64,000 bases of DNA, from assembly GCA_022729735.1 (NCBI GenBank), contig DZAY01000009.1, positions 19,156 to 83,155 on the forward strand. The letters run 5' to 3'. The notes under the pieces were generated by a model. That model saw nothing but the letters and a program-made list of their open reading frames with translations. It was not told the DNA's origin and made no database searches. The DNA comes from Helicobacter cetorum (GTDB lineage Bacteria; Campylobacterota; Campylobacteria; Campylobacterales; DZAY01). The position numbers were made by a program, and so were the translations under genes. Shown here piece after piece: positions 44,753-54,727 of the stretch; within the stretch, counting starts at the first letter, position 1; each line of letters begins with the position of its first letter.

Positions 44753-45506
44753 ACAGTTATTAACTGTTACTATAATAGTTATTACAATTTTTACAATCTC
44801 ATTTAGAGTGAATGAGGAGTTACAATATGTAGCACTCAAAACTTTAGATGGGATAAAACTTTTTTTCTTAGATTTAAAATCTGACTACACAAATTTTCTC
44901 ACAACTCACTTTAATCAATCAGCAGAAATAGAAAGATTAATGAAAGAAGAACAAGATTATCAAAATTTAAAATTAAAATATATTGCTTTAAAAAACAGTT
45001 TTGAAAATTTAGTAAAAGAGCATAATTTATCACATCAAGAGCCATCAATGAGATTTGTAAAGACAATTTCATATCAAGAGTTTGGAAATATTTATAAAAT
45101 ATGGATTGATTATAGGGGATTTGATAAGTCTAAAATTTATGGATTATTAAAAGATGGATATGCTGTTGGAATTGGAATTGAACAAAATGGAAGAATGCTT
45201 GCTATATTAAATGGAGATGAAAAATGTAGTTATAGTGTGCATATTGGCACATCAAAAGCTCCTGGAATTATAAGAGGAAATAGCTCCAAAAATGAAGTTT
45301 ATGTGGATTATATACCTGTTTGGCTTGAAATAAATATTGGTGATGAGGTTGTTACAAATGGGCTTGATGATATATTTTTTGAAGGTATTAAAGTTGGACA
45401 AGTAACAAAAATAGAACAGAGTCAAGGATATAAAAAAGCTACAATTAAAACTTATAATGATATTTTACACCCATCATATTTTATATTAATAGAAAATACA
45501 AAGTAA
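44745..45506 (+). CDS. mreC: Rod shape-determining protein MreC
   Basis: MreC is the periplasmic partner of MreB. The 253-residue protein has one N-terminal membrane helix (about 5-25), a coiled coil (about 55-95) and a beta-rich periplasmic core ending in VWLEINIGDEVVTNGLDDIFFEGIKVGQVTKIE. Position after mreB, overlapping it, supports the call. No mreD follows directly. Confidence 0.9.
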   Translation: MIKQLLTVTIIVITIFTISFRVNEELQYVALKTLDGIKLFFLDLKSDYTNFLTTHFNQSAEIERLMKEEQDYQNLKLKYIALKNSFENLVKEHNLSHQEPSMRFVKTISYQEFGNIYKIWIDYRGFDKSKIYGLLKDGYAVGIGIEQNGRMLAILNGDEKCSYSVHIGTSKAPGIIRGNSSKNEVYVDYIPVWLEINIGDEVVTNGLDDIFFEGIKVGQVTKIEQSQGYKKATIKTYNDILHPSYFILIENTK

Positions 45507-45557
45507 TAGTTTAAATTATATTTATATATAATATTAAAAAATTAATAAGAGGTCTAA

Positions 45558-46478
45558 ATGTTTGAAAATTTTATAAGAAAATTGAGGAATGATACATTTA
45601 TCACACTTGAAACTACACCACAACACTCTCCACAATTTGAACCAATCATAAAAAAATTAAGAGATTTAGAAATAAATAGATTTGTAGATGGATTTAGTGT
45701 TACAGATAGCCCTTTAGCAAAACTTAAATATAGCTCAATTTTAGCATCAATTAAATTACAAAACAGTTTTTATTTACCTGTTATTTCAACTATGAGTATG
45801 AGAGATAGAAATAAAATAGGACTTCAATCAGATATTTTAGGAGCAAATGAGTTTGGAATTAGATGTTTTTTAGCTCTAACAGGTGACCCAGCAACAATCA
45901 GTGACCAGCCAAATACAAAAGGTGTATTTGAAGGTGATAGCACAATGTTACTTGATATCATTAAATGCTTTAATGGTGGAATTAATTATGCTGGAAAAGA
46001 GTTTGCAATAAAGCCAGAAAAGATTTATCCATTTAGTGTAATAAACTCATACTCAAAAAATTTATCACATTTACAAAAAAAGATGATAAAAAAAATCTCA
46101 CATGGTAGTATTGGAGTTATATCTCAACCAGTTTTTGATATAGAAAATGCAAAATCATTAATTGAGCTATTTAGAAGTGCAAAATCACAATTTAGTGATG
46201 AGCGAAATTTAAGTGAATTAGTTATTGGTATTTTTCCAATAACTAAATTAAAAACGGCACAATTTATAGCTTCTCATGTCCCTGGGATTTATGTTCCTAA
46301 AGATTGGATAGATGAGCTTTATAGTGCAAGTAAGATAGGAGTTGATGAAGAGTTTAAAGTTGGATTAAATTTAAGTCTAAAACTATTTAAAGATATTAAA
46401 AAAATTCATCCAAAAATTCATATCATGACTGCTAATAATTTTGAAATTGCTAAAAAAGTTTTAGAGGAGAGTTTATGA
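45558..46478 (+). CDS. metF: Methylenetetrahydrofolate reductase family protein
   Basis: The 306-residue TIM-barrel protein matches MetF-type reductases, which make 5-methyltetrahydrofolate. [14 protein letters not shown] near the start, [32 protein letters not shown] and a C-terminal [17 protein letters not shown] region fit the family, with GDP at the folate/FAD site. It differs somewhat from E. coli MetF and is closer to the type in anaerobes and Campylobacterota. It overlaps the chemoreceptor gene by four bases. Confidence 0.8.
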   Translation: MFENFIRKLRNDTFITLETTPQHSPQFEPIIKKLRDLEINRFVDGFSVTDSPLAKLKYSSILASIKLQNSFYLPVISTMSMRDRNKIGLQSDILGANEFGIRCFLALTGDPATISDQPNTKGVFEGDSTMLLDIIKCFNGGINYAGKEFAIKPEKIYPFSVINSYSKNLSHLQKKMIKKISHGSIGVISQPVFDIENAKSLIELFRSAKSQFSDERNLSELVIGIFPITKLKTAQFIASHVPGIYVPKDWIDELYSASKIGVDEEFKVGLNLSLKLFKDIKKIHPKIHIMTANNFEIAKKVLEESL

Positions 46479-48094
46479 AAATAGCTACAAAAATATTTAT
46501 TTTATCCACACTGATTTCACTTGTTTCTACAACTTTTTATACAATATTTACATACATTGTAGATAAAAACTATATTTTGGGTAATATTGAAACTCAATTA
46601 AAAGAAGCAGGTTCAGCATTGGAGCTTACTTTGGGAAAAGATTTTGTAGATAAATATAACCAAACTAATCCAATGAGCGAAGAAGAGTATTATAATACTA
46701 TGATTAGATTAAGTGAATTCACCAAAAAAAATGGCTTAGAGTATATTTATTTAATGGTAAAAGAGGAAGGTAAAATATATACAGTAATTAGTAGTGCTAC
46801 GGAAGATGAGTTAAATTCTAAAGAGTATGATACATTTTATACAGAATATGATGCAAGTCAATCAATTGTAAATGGATTTTTTAAAGATAATAGTTTTTTT
46901 GAAGAGACCCTTGATAAATATGGACATTTCAAATCATATCTATATACAAATATATCTCCTAAAGGAAAAATATATATGATTGGTGCAGATATTAGTATTG
47001 GTTATGTAAATGGTGAATTAAATAAAATATTAATTCAATCTATCTTAATTGGACTATTTATATTGATTTTAACTCTCATAGCTTCATATATTCTTGCTCA
47101 AAAGACTTCAAAATCACTCATAAATATATCTAAACATTTAGATTATGTAGCTAAAAATAGAGATTTTACAAAAGATTTTAGAACTTTTGATAAAGATGAA
47201 ATTGGAGATATTTCAAAAAGTTTAAATATACTATTCCACTCTTTGAAAGATGCACTAAATAGCACAAAAGAGTCAATTGAAGGCAATTTTACACAAACAA
47301 AACAGCTTTCAAAATTTTCAAATGAGATACACAAAAAAGCACAAGAATCAAAAACTTTTTCAATCAATTCTGTAAATAAAATTTCAAATATCCAAAATTT
47401 AGTTAGTGGATTTGATAATCAAATTAAACTTATAAGTGATGAGCTTGTAGAAGCTGATAAAAGGCTTGTTTTGGCTCAAAGCGACATTATAGCTATATCA
47501 AGTCAAGCAACAGATAGTGCAGAAAAAGAGATAGAGTTGGCACAAAAATTAAACAATCTCTCAAGAGATACAAATCAAATAAAAAATGTGCTTGATGTGA
47601 TTGCAGATATAGCAGACCAAACAAATCTATTAGCACTAAATGCAGCAATTGAAGCAGCAAGAGCTGGAGAACACGGAAGAGGATTTGCAGTTGTTGCTGA
47701 TGAAGTTAGAAGTTTAGCAGAAAAAACTCAAAGTAGTCTTCATGATATAAATGCAACAATTGGACAAATTATTAAAAATATTAATAGTTTTTGTAGCGAA
47801 ATCAATCATAATTCAGACTCTATAAAAGAGTTAGCAGAAAAGGCAAACCACTCTAAAGATGTATTAGTTAGCTCTGTAACTTTAGTTAATAGAGTAAAAG
47901 AGAGTTTAAACAACTTTTCTAAATCGTCATCTATTATTGTTTCTGATGTTGTTGTTGGTGTGAATTCTATTAGACAAATAAATAGCTATTCTGAAGGTAT
48001 TGAAAAAGATATTTTAGAAGTTGTAGAAAAATCAAACATGGTTGATACTACAAATATAGAGTTAAAATCAAAAATAGATAAATTTATTATTTAA
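46475..48094 (+). CDS. Methyl-accepting chemotaxis protein
   Basis: The 539-residue receptor has membrane helices at about 8-28 and 188-208 that enclose a periplasmic Cache-like sensing domain. A HAMP domain (about 209-262) and a cytoplasmic signalling domain follow. The hairpin tip [20 protein letters not shown] and [19 protein letters not shown] is the CheA/CheW-binding signature. No CheR/CheB tether pentapeptide is seen at the C-terminus. The ligand is unknown. The start overlaps metF and the stop overlaps the small cysteine-rich gene by one base. Confidence 0.93.
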   Translation: MKIATKIFILSTLISLVSTTFYTIFTYIVDKNYILGNIETQLKEAGSALELTLGKDFVDKYNQTNPMSEEEYYNTMIRLSEFTKKNGLEYIYLMVKEEGKIYTVISSATEDELNSKEYDTFYTEYDASQSIVNGFFKDNSFFEETLDKYGHFKSYLYTNISPKGKIYMIGADISIGYVNGELNKILIQSILIGLFILILTLIASYILAQKTSKSLINISKHLDYVAKNRDFTKDFRTFDKDEIGDISKSLNILFHSLKDALNSTKESIEGNFTQTKQLSKFSNEIHKKAQESKTFSINSVNKISNIQNLVSGFDNQIKLISDELVEADKRLVLAQSDIIAISSQATDSAEKEIELAQKLNNLSRDTNQIKNVLDVIADIADQTNLLALNAAIEAARAGEHGRGFAVVADEVRSLAEKTQSSLHDINATIGQIIKNINSFCSEINHNSDSIKELAEKANHSKDVLVSSVTLVNRVKESLNNFSKSSSIIVSDVVVGVNSIRQINSYSEGIEKDILEVVEKSNMVDTTNIELKSKIDKFII

Positions 48095-48516
48095 TGTCAT
48101 ATTTAAAGTGGTTTAAATCTCACTCTAAAAAACATAAACTTATTATGAAAAAGTTAAATTTTTTAAGTAATTGTGAAGTAATAAACTATTTTGAATATTC
48201 AAATTTATCAAAATTAGAACAAAATTTTTGCCAACTTTTCAAACTAAATCAAAAATGTCATAATTTAGAAAACTTAAATTGCTATTTTTGTGGTTGTCCA
48301 AATTTTAGATTTAATGACAATAGTAATTTTTACAAAAATGGTAAAAAAGTTTTTAGTTATTGTAGTATTAATTCAAAAGATGGTTTAACTTTTGAAACCG
48401 ATTTTGCTATTCATCAAGATTGCTCAAACTGTACTATTCCACACTCAAAAGAGTATGTAAGTCTGAATTTTGATAGAAATTGGTTAAAATGTATGGATAA
48501 AACTACAAATTTTTAA
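48094..48516 (+). CDS. Cysteine-rich small-domain protein
   Basis: The 140-residue protein has the paired-cysteine layout of the bacterial cysteine-rich small domain family: LNCYFCGCPNFRF, then SYCSINSK, then HQDCSNCTIPHSKEYV. These probably bind metal. The function of the family is unknown. It overlaps the chemoreceptor stop by one base. Confidence 0.75.
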   Translation: MSYLKWFKSHSKKHKLIMKKLNFLSNCEVINYFEYSNLSKLEQNFCQLFKLNQKCHNLENLNCYFCGCPNFRFNDNSNFYKNGKKVFSYCSINSKDGLTFETDFAIHQDCSNCTIPHSKEYVSLNFDRNWLKCMDKTTNF

Positions 48517-48558
48517 AAATTTAATCTTTTTTAAGTTCTTTAGAGATAAAATTTTAAT

Positions 48559-48660
48559 CCTCTTTCAGACCTATGCAATAGTTTTTAGGAACAGAGCTTC
48601 AGGATGGGAACATAGCAGAGCATTTCTAAGGGTTATGTGCCGTAGGTATCTGGAAGGGGG
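48559..48660 (+). ncRNA. ffs: Bacterial small signal recognition particle RNA (4.5S-type)
   Basis: The 102-base region folds as one long hairpin. The ends CCTCTTTCAGA and TCTGGAAGGGGG pair, and ACCTA pairs with TAGGT. The apex holds the Ffh-binding core: CAGG and AGCAG symmetrical-loop strands around an ATG-GGAA-CAT stem with a GGAA tetraloop. This core is diagnostic of SRP RNA. It lies in a gene-free gap of 225 bases between the cysteine-rich gene and the SpeE-like gene. Confidence 0.93.
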
Positions 48661-48741
48661 TTAAACTGCAAATTTCTACAAAATTCATAACTTTTATGGT
48701 AAAATCAACAAAATTAAAAAAACAGTCGGAGATAAATCCAA

Positions 48742-49233
48742 ATGACAAAAATATATGCTGAAATGGTTACACATATTCCTCTTGCACTTATGAAAACTTT
48801 TGAGAAAGTTTTGATAGTTGGAGAAAAGAGTTTAGAGCTTGAAAATGAGCTAAAAAAACATAATGTGTTAGTTGAATATTCAAACTCTCCAAAAAATTGT
48901 GATATTTTGATACATCTTAATAGTATTGAAACTATTGATGAAAAGATTGCAAATTTAACTGATATTTTGGTTGTTCCAACTACAAATATAGTAAATGATT
49001 TAAAACTCTTAAATAGCCACTTTAAAATAGTTATGCCATATAAGTTTGATGAAGATGGTATCGTAAAATATCTCATATTTGCAAGTAAAAAACTACATCC
49101 ATTAGCTGATATCAGTCTTCATAAAAGTGATTTCATAGATGATTTGGACTACTACTCAAGTGATATTCACAAAGCAGTTTTTGTAATGCCATCTAAAATT
49201 AAAAGAGAAATTTTAGGATTAGCAAAAAATTAA
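48742..49233 (+). CDS. Short spermidine synthase-like protein
   Basis: The 163-residue protein lines up with the C-terminal half of H. pylori-type SpeE: EMVTHIPLALMKTFEKVLIVG, KYLIFASKKLHPLAD and YYSSDIHKAVFVMPSKIKREI. The N-terminal beta-domain and much of the substrate pocket of a full spermidine synthase (about 260 residues) are missing, and the GxGxG-like segment is degenerate. It could be an inactive or repurposed form. An extended -10-like TGGTAAAAT lies about 36 bases upstream. It overlaps coaE by one base. Confidence 0.65.
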   Translation: MTKIYAEMVTHIPLALMKTFEKVLIVGEKSLELENELKKHNVLVEYSNSPKNCDILIHLNSIETIDEKIANLTDILVVPTTNIVNDLKLLNSHFKIVMPYKFDEDGIVKYLIFASKKLHPLADISLHKSDFIDDLDYYSSDIHKAVFVMPSKIKREILGLAKN

Positions 49234-49826
49234 TGCAATATGCAATAGCACTAACTGGTGGAATTGGAAGTGGCAAAAGCACAGTTTGCTCACTTCTAAA
49301 GTTATATGGATTAACTATTATTGATGCTGATAAAATTGCAAAAGAGTTATTAGAAGGACAAAAAGAGAGCATAGTTTATATGTTTGGTAATGAATATTTA
49401 AATGAAGATTTGAGTATAAATAGAAAAAAGTTAGCTAATCTAATCTTTAACGACAAAGTTGCAAAAGAGAAGTTGGAACTGTTTTTGCACCCAAAAATCA
49501 GAACAAAAATAAGAGAAGAAGCTTTAAAACTTGAAGAGTATAAAGTCCCATATATTGTAGATATTCCTCTATTTTTTGAAACAAAAGCTTATTCTGATAT
49601 AAAATATGTAGCTGTTGTTTATGCTCCAAGAAATATTCAAAAAGCAAGAGTTAAAGCTCGTGATAATTTATCAATAGATGAGATAGATTTGCGATTAAAG
49701 GCTCAAATTGATATAGAAGATAAGAATAATATGGCAAATTTTGTGATTGATAACTCATTAGATTTAAAACATCTTCAATTAGAAGTTGAAAAATTTGTTC
49801 AAATGATTAGAAACAGGAGCTATTAA
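49233..49826 (+). CDS. coaE: Dephospho-CoA kinase
   Basis: CoaE phosphorylates dephospho-CoA in the last step of CoA synthesis. The 197 residues show the P-loop LTGGIGSGKST, IIDADKIAKELL, LFLHPKIRTKIREE and PYIVDIPLFFETKAY, with the lid Arg region VKARDNLSIDEI. The stop overlaps the dapF ATG. Confidence 0.95.
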   Translation: MQYAIALTGGIGSGKSTVCSLLKLYGLTIIDADKIAKELLEGQKESIVYMFGNEYLNEDLSINRKKLANLIFNDKVAKEKLELFLHPKIRTKIREEALKLEEYKVPYIVDIPLFFETKAYSDIKYVAVVYAPRNIQKARVKARDNLSIDEIDLRLKAQIDIEDKNNMANFVIDNSLDLKHLQLEVEKFVQMIRNRSY

Positions 49827-50590
49827 TGATGATACATGTTTGCAAATATAGTGCAAGTGGAAATGATTTTTTAATCACACACACTTTTAAGAAAAAAAAT
49901 CGCTCCGAATTAGCAAAACATTTGTGCGATAGACATAATGGAGTTGGAGCTGATGGATTTATTGTATTAGTTCCTCACTCTGAATATGATTTTGAGTGGG
50001 AGTTTTATAATTCCGATGGCTCTATTGCAGAAATGTGTGGTAATGGAAGTAGAGCAGCATCACTTTATGCTCTAAAACATGGGCTTTGTCAAAATTCACT
50101 CTCATTTTTAACTCTTGCTGGAAAAATATCTGCAACAGTTAGTTGTGATATAGTCGAAACCGAACTCACAGAGCATAAATTTATTAAAGATAATATTTCA
50201 GAGTTTGGATTTGAGTGGAAATTGGTAAATACAGGTGTTCCACATTTAGTAACTTTCACAGACTCTCTATATCGATATAATAAAGATATAGCAAAAGAGT
50301 TGCGAGAAAAATATAATGCAAATGTAAATTTTGCAATGTTAGAAGATGGTGTAATTAGGGTTAGAACTTATGAGCGAGGAGTAGAAGATGAAACACTTGC
50401 TTGTGGGACGGGAATGGCTGGATGCTTTTTAGTGGCAAATAGCTTAAAGATGGTTGGCGATAGTGCAAAAGTTTATCCTAAAAGTGAAGAAGAGCTTACG
50501 CTTTCAATTAAAAATGAAAAACTATTTTTTAAAGGAAAAGTGCAAAAAATATTTGATACATTTATAAAAATCAAGGGAGATATATTTTGA
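49826..50590 (+). CDS. dapF: Diaminopimelate epimerase
   Basis: DapF converts LL- to meso-diaminopimelate for lysine and cell-wall synthesis. YSASGNDFLI at the start, NSDGSIAEMCGNGSRAAS (first catalytic Cys) and LACGTGMAGCF (second catalytic Cys) are present. The first of two adjacent ATGs has GGAG six bases upstream. It overlaps the glucosaminidase gene by four bases. Confidence 0.96.
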   Translation: MMIHVCKYSASGNDFLITHTFKKKNRSELAKHLCDRHNGVGADGFIVLVPHSEYDFEWEFYNSDGSIAEMCGNGSRAASLYALKHGLCQNSLSFLTLAGKISATVSCDIVETELTEHKFIKDNISEFGFEWKLVNTGVPHLVTFTDSLYRYNKDIAKELREKYNANVNFAMLEDGVIRVRTYERGVEDETLACGTGMAGCFLVANSLKMVGDSAKVYPKSEEELTLSIKNEKLFFKGKVQKIFDTFIKIKGDIF

Positions 50591-51342
50591 AAAAATTTTT
50601 ACTATTTTTAACAACTATTATTAGTTTATATAGTAGTGAGTTAGAAACAGCAATAAAAATACCAGACTCGTTTTATAATATTAAAGATTTAGAAACTCAA
50701 AAAGAAGAGTTTGTAAATCTAATTTTACCAATTATTAAATCTCAAAATCAAAAAATATTGCAAGAAAGAAGCTTTGTTTTAAACTACTTTTCAAAAAACT
50801 TTCTATTAAAAAGTGGTGTTGAAAAAGAGAATTTAAAATATATTGCAGAACTTGCAAAAAAGTATAATATCAAAAATATTTATAATAGAGATGAGTTTTT
50901 ATTAAAAATAGATACCATTCCAATATCACTTGCTCTTTCACAAGCCGTTTTGGAAAGTGGTTGGGGAAAAGGGAAAATGGCGAGATACTCAAATAATCTA
51001 TTTGGGTATCAAGCATATAGTGTAGGAGATATTTTTAAATTTAGAGTTTTTAATTCACTACAAGAAGCTGTTGAGCTATATATGTTAAACCTCAATAAAC
51101 ATTTTGCATATACCGATTTTAGAAAAAAGAGAGCAGAAATAAGGTCTAATAATAAGCTGTTTGATGGATTTAGTGCTGCTGAAAATATGAAACTTTATTC
51201 TGAACTCGGTTTTGAATACAATAAGATGTTAAGACAAATTATAGAAACCAATGACTTTCATAAATTAGAGCAAAAAAGAGTTGATAATATAAGAAAAGAG
51301 ATGGCATTTAACTACATCTCTATTATAAACTTTATAAATTAA
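50587..51342 (+). CDS. Bax-like secreted glucosaminidase-domain protein
   Basis: The 251-residue protein has a signal peptide (about 1-17). A lysozyme-like glucosaminidase domain follows, with [29 protein letters not shown], where the Glu is catalytic, and [21 protein letters not shown]. It resembles E. coli Bax and probably trims peptidoglycan in the periplasm. It ends against the convergent prfA gene with a four-base overlap. Confidence 0.85.
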   Translation: MKKFLLFLTTIISLYSSELETAIKIPDSFYNIKDLETQKEEFVNLILPIIKSQNQKILQERSFVLNYFSKNFLLKSGVEKENLKYIAELAKKYNIKNIYNRDEFLLKIDTIPISLALSQAVLESGWGKGKMARYSNNLFGYQAYSVGDIFKFRVFNSLQEAVELYMLNLNKHFAYTDFRKKRAEIRSNNKLFDGFSAAENMKLYSELGFEYNKMLRQIIETNDFHKLEQKRVDNIRKEMAFNYISIINFIN

Positions 51343-52406
51343 AGTCCTGCCAATCTAATACTTTCAGCTTGATAATGGGTAATTAATGGATTTATAATAT
51401 CATCAAAAAGCCCAGCTTGCATAGTTTCTTCTAAACTATAAAGTGTTAGTCCAATTCTGTGGTCCGTAATTCTATTTTGTGGATAGTTGTAAGTTCTAAT
51501 TCGCTCACTTCTATCTCCACTTCCAACTTGTGCTTTTCTTGCAGCTGAATTTTTTTCTTGTTCTTCTTCAAGTTTTTTCTCATAAATTCTGGCTTTCAAA
51601 ATTTTTAAAGCTTTATCTTTATTTTTATGTTGAGATTTTTCATCTTGCATTGATACCGAAATTCCTGTTGGAATATGTGTTATTCTCACTGCACTATCAG
51701 TTGTATTTACTGATTGTCCTCCATGACCACCAGAGCGAAACACATCAATTTTTAAATCATTTGGATTTATATCTATCTCAATATCATCAACCTCTGGCAT
51801 AACAGCAACAGTTACTGCTGAAGTATGAACTCTGCCTTGAGATTCTGTTTCTGGAACTCTTTGGACCCTGTGAGTTCCACCCTCATATTTTAGTTTGCTA
51901 TATACTTGATTACCTTTAATTAAAGCTATAACTTCTTTATAGCCATCATGGTCACTTTCACTTAAACTAATTATTTCAACTTTCCATCTATTTAGCTCTG
52001 CATATCGTAAATATGCTTTCAATAAATCTGATGCAAAAATTGCAGCTTCATCACCACCAGTTCCAGCACGAATTTCCAAATATATATTTTTATCATCATT
52101 TGGGTCTTTTGGAATTAATAGTAACTTTATCTCTTCACTCAAACTTGTTTCTTGTTCATATAATATTTTTAGCTCTTCTTTTGCAAGTTCGCCAAGCTCA
52201 TCATCTTCTATCAAAGCTTTATTATCTTCAATAGAATTTAAAACTGATAAATACTCTTTTGCCTTTTCTATTAATTCACTCATATTTGATTGTTCTTTTG
52301 ATAAATCTTTTAGTTTTTGAATATCTGATGCAATTTCTGGTTGGCTTAATAGTGCAGTAATATCGTTATATCTATCAATAAATACTTGTAATTTATCTTT
52401 TAACAT
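51339..52406 (-). CDS. prfA: Peptide chain release factor 1
   Basis: RF1 ends translation at UAA and UAG. The 355 residues contain the GGQ motif in [20 protein letters not shown] and the stop-recognition region around [43 protein letters not shown] is a further RF1 mark. Downstream of rpsT on the minus strand, it converges with the glucosaminidase gene. Confidence 0.96.
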   Translation of the reverse strand: MLKDKLQVFIDRYNDITALLSQPEIASDIQKLKDLSKEQSNMSELIEKAKEYLSVLNSIEDNKALIEDDELGELAKEELKILYEQETSLSEEIKLLLIPKDPNDDKNIYLEIRAGTGGDEAAIFASDLLKAYLRYAELNRWKVEIISLSESDHDGYKEVIALIKGNQVYSKLKYEGGTHRVQRVPETESQGRVHTSAVTVAVMPEVDDIEIDINPNDLKIDVFRSGGHGGQSVNTTDSAVRITHIPTGISVSMQDEKSQHKNKDKALKILKARIYEKKLEEEQEKNSAARKAQVGSGDRSERIRTYNYPQNRITDHRIGLTLYSLEETMQAGLFDDIINPLITHYQAESIRLAGL

Positions 52407-52467
52407 GATTTCTCTTAGATTTGAAGGATTTTTAAAATTTGTGAAAAAAAGGGAATGGTAGCAGAGC

Positions 52468-52746
52468 TTAAGCTGCTACTCCTGAAGATAGTTTATTTAC
52501 AAGTTGGTGTAATCTACTAACTCTTCTTGAGATAGTTCCCTTTTTATATACACCTTTGCTTACTAATTTATGAAGTTCTTTATTCGCAACTAAAAAAGCT
52601 TCTTGTGCTTTTGCTACATCATTTGCTTCAACTGCTTGTCTTACATCTTTAGTGATGTTTTTTAATCTTGTTCTATAAAACCTATTTCTTTCAGCTCTTT
52701 TCTCATTTTGCTTAACTCTTTTTAGAGCAGATTTATGATTAGCCAT
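52468..52746 (-). CDS. rpsT: 30S ribosomal protein S20
   Basis: The 92-residue basic, helical protein starts with [29 protein letters not shown], the S20 signature, and ends with [18 protein letters not shown]. It binds 16S rRNA. An imperfect hairpin (GTAGCAG/CTGCTAC, 52457-52478) covers its stop codon and is followed by a T-run on the minus strand, a weak terminator candidate before prfA. Confidence 0.96.
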   Translation of the reverse strand: MANHKSALKRVKQNEKRAERNRFYRTRLKNITKDVRQAVEANDVAKAQEAFLVANKELHKLVSKGVYKKGTISRRVSRLHQLVNKLSSGVAA

Positions 52747-52826
52747 TTAATTTAATCCTTATGAAAAAATATTTTGGGTAGAATTCTACCTTAAATTTTA
52801 TTAAATGTTTATAAAAAAGGGTAAAA

Positions 52827-54164
52827 ATGAGACTTTTTGGCACAGATGGAGTGAGAGGTAGAGCTGGTGAAGAGCTAAATGTAATAAATGTATTAAAAAT
52901 CGCAATAGCTTCTGGAATATATTTTAGAAAAAATTCAAAAACCAATAAAATTTTAGTAGGAAAAGATACAAGACGAAGTGGTTATATGATAGAAAATGCT
53001 TTAGTTAGTGGATTAACTTCAATTGGATATGATGTCATTCAAGTAGGACCTATGCCAACTCCTGCTATTGCATTTTTGACGGAAGATTTAAGATGTGATG
53101 GTGGTATTATGATTAGTGCATCTCATAATCCATATGATGATAATGGAATTAAATTTTTTAACTCTAATGGATTTAAACTTGATGAAAGTAGTGAAAAAGA
53201 GATAGAAAATATATTTTTTAATGAAAATATACTATTTCAACATTTCAAAAGTGGAAGAGATATTGGTTCATCTAAACGAATTGATGATGTGATTGGAAGA
53301 TATATTGTTCATATTAAAAACTCATTTCCAAAAGATTTAAATCTATATGGATTAAGAATTATTGTAGATACTGCAAATGGAGCAGCTTACAAAGTTGCAC
53401 CAACTATTTTTAGAGAACTTGGAGCTGATGTAATTGTAATAAATGATGAGCCAAATGGGTTTAATATAAATGAAGCTTGTGGAGCTCTATTTCCAACAAC
53501 TTTGAGTGAATATGTGAAAAAATATAGAGCAGATTTAGGAATTGCTCTTGATGGTGATGCTGATAGATTAATCGTAGTTGATGATTTAGGAAATGTTATT
53601 GATGGAGATAAATTAATTGGTGCTGTTGCAATTCATTTACAAAAAGAAGGAAATTTAAAAAATTCTGTTGTTGGTGCTACTGTTATGAGTAATTTAGGAT
53701 TAGAAGAGTATCTATTAGATCATAATATAAAACTTCTTCGCTCTGCTGTTGGAGATAAATATCTCTTAGAAATAATGCAATCAAATGGAGCAGTTTTTGG
53801 AGGAGAACAGAGTGGTCATATAATATTTAGTGATTATGCAAAAAGTGGTGATGGAATTTTGAGTGCTTTACAAGTTTTAGCACTGATTGTTAGGTCCAAA
53901 AAAGAGGCTCATAAAGTATTAAATCCATTTACACTATATCCACAAATTTTAGAAAATATTAAGGTAAAAGATAAAATTCCTTTAGAAAATTTAGTTGGAT
54001 TTGAAGATATTTTAAGAGATTTGGAAGCAAAAAAGATTAGACATTTAATTAGATACTCTGGCACAGAAAATAAATTGAGAGTTTTATTAGAAGGAAAAGA
54101 GCAAAAAATATTAGAAAACGAGATAAAAAGATTAGTTGATTTTTTTAAAAGTCATCTAATATGA
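52827..54164 (+). CDS. glmM: Phosphoglucosamine mutase
   Basis: GlmM turns glucosamine 6-phosphate into glucosamine 1-phosphate for UDP-GlcNAc. The 445 residues have [16 protein letters not shown], the phosphoserine loop [17 protein letters not shown], the metal loop [18 protein letters not shown] and the phosphate-binding [12 protein letters not shown]. It is divergent from rpsT and overlaps lspA by four bases. Confidence 0.97.
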   Translation: MRLFGTDGVRGRAGEELNVINVLKIAIASGIYFRKNSKTNKILVGKDTRRSGYMIENALVSGLTSIGYDVIQVGPMPTPAIAFLTEDLRCDGGIMISASHNPYDDNGIKFFNSNGFKLDESSEKEIENIFFNENILFQHFKSGRDIGSSKRIDDVIGRYIVHIKNSFPKDLNLYGLRIIVDTANGAAYKVAPTIFRELGADVIVINDEPNGFNINEACGALFPTTLSEYVKKYRADLGIALDGDADRLIVVDDLGNVIDGDKLIGAVAIHLQKEGNLKNSVVGATVMSNLGLEEYLLDHNIKLLRSAVGDKYLLEIMQSNGAVFGGEQSGHIIFSDYAKSGDGILSALQVLALIVRSKKEAHKVLNPFTLYPQILENIKVKDKIPLENLVGFEDILRDLEAKKIRHLIRYSGTENKLRVLLEGKEQKILENEIKRLVDFFKSHLI

Positions 54165-54586
54165 ACCAAATTTTTTTGGGATTTGCATTTTTAGCAATTA
54201 TTTCAGACCAACTGATAAAACAGCTATTTTTAAACGGATTTAGATGGGATAGTGAGTGTATTTCACTCACTTTTGTCTTAAATAAAGGTGTGGCTTTTTC
54301 TATGTTTGAATTTTTGGGAGAGTATCTAAAATTCATACAGTTGGCACTTTTAAGTATTGTAGTTATATATTTTTATATATCACAAGAGATGAAGATTTAT
54401 ACAAAGCCTATTGGGCTATTAGTTGGTGCTGGATTTAGTAATTTATTAGATAGATTTATTCATGGTGGTGTTGTTGATTATATCTATTGGCACTGTTTTT
54501 TTAATTTTGCAATATTTAATTTAGCTGATATTTTGATTAATATTTCAGTAGCACTCATATTTTATATACACTTTAGAAAAAAATAA
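54161..54586 (+). CDS. lspA: Lipoprotein signal peptidase (signal peptidase II)
   Basis: LspA cuts lipoprotein signal peptides in the inner membrane. The 141-residue protein has four membrane helices. The two catalytic Asp are in [20 protein letters not shown] and [22 protein letters not shown] and [10 protein letters not shown] are other conserved parts. The C-terminus of glmM overlaps its start. Confidence 0.95.
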   Translation: MNQIFLGFAFLAIISDQLIKQLFLNGFRWDSECISLTFVLNKGVAFSMFEFLGEYLKFIQLALLSIVVIYFYISQEMKIYTKPIGLLVGAGFSNLLDRFIHGGVVDYIYWHCFFNFAIFNLADILINISVALIFYIHFRKK

Positions 54587-54594
54587 ACATTATT

Positions 54595-54604
54595 TTGCTA
54601 TAAT
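54595..54604 (+). promoter_or_regulatory. Extended -10 promoter for tRNA-Val and thrS
   Basis: TTGCTATAAT contains a perfect extended -10 (TGnTATAAT) ending 27 bases before the tRNA. No clear -35 is seen, as is common in Campylobacterota promoters. Confidence 0.6.
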
Positions 54605-54631
54605 TCCGACTCTATTTTTATCTGTCAATTT

Positions 54632-54706
54632 GATCGCATAGCTCAGTGGTAGAGCATTACCTTGACATGGTAGGGGTCGGAGGTTCAAATCCTCTTGTGG
54701 TCACCA
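54632..54706 (+). tRNA. tRNA-Val (GAC)
   Basis: Seventy-five bases fold as a cloverleaf. The acceptor GATCGCA pairs with TGTGGTC (with G-T pairs). The D-arm is GCTC...GAGC. The anticodon arm TTACC-TTGACAT-GGTAG has anticodon GAC, and the T-arm contains GGTTCAAAT. CCA is encoded. The acceptor is only ten bases from the thrS ribosome site. Confidence 0.96.
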
Positions 54707-54727
54707 TTTACAAATCAAAGGAAATAT

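Noticed and set aside
54695..54727. Longer N-terminus for thrS beginning inside the tRNA
   Set aside because: It overlaps the acceptor stem of tRNA-Val. The TTG at 54728 has its own ribosome site and gives a normal protein.
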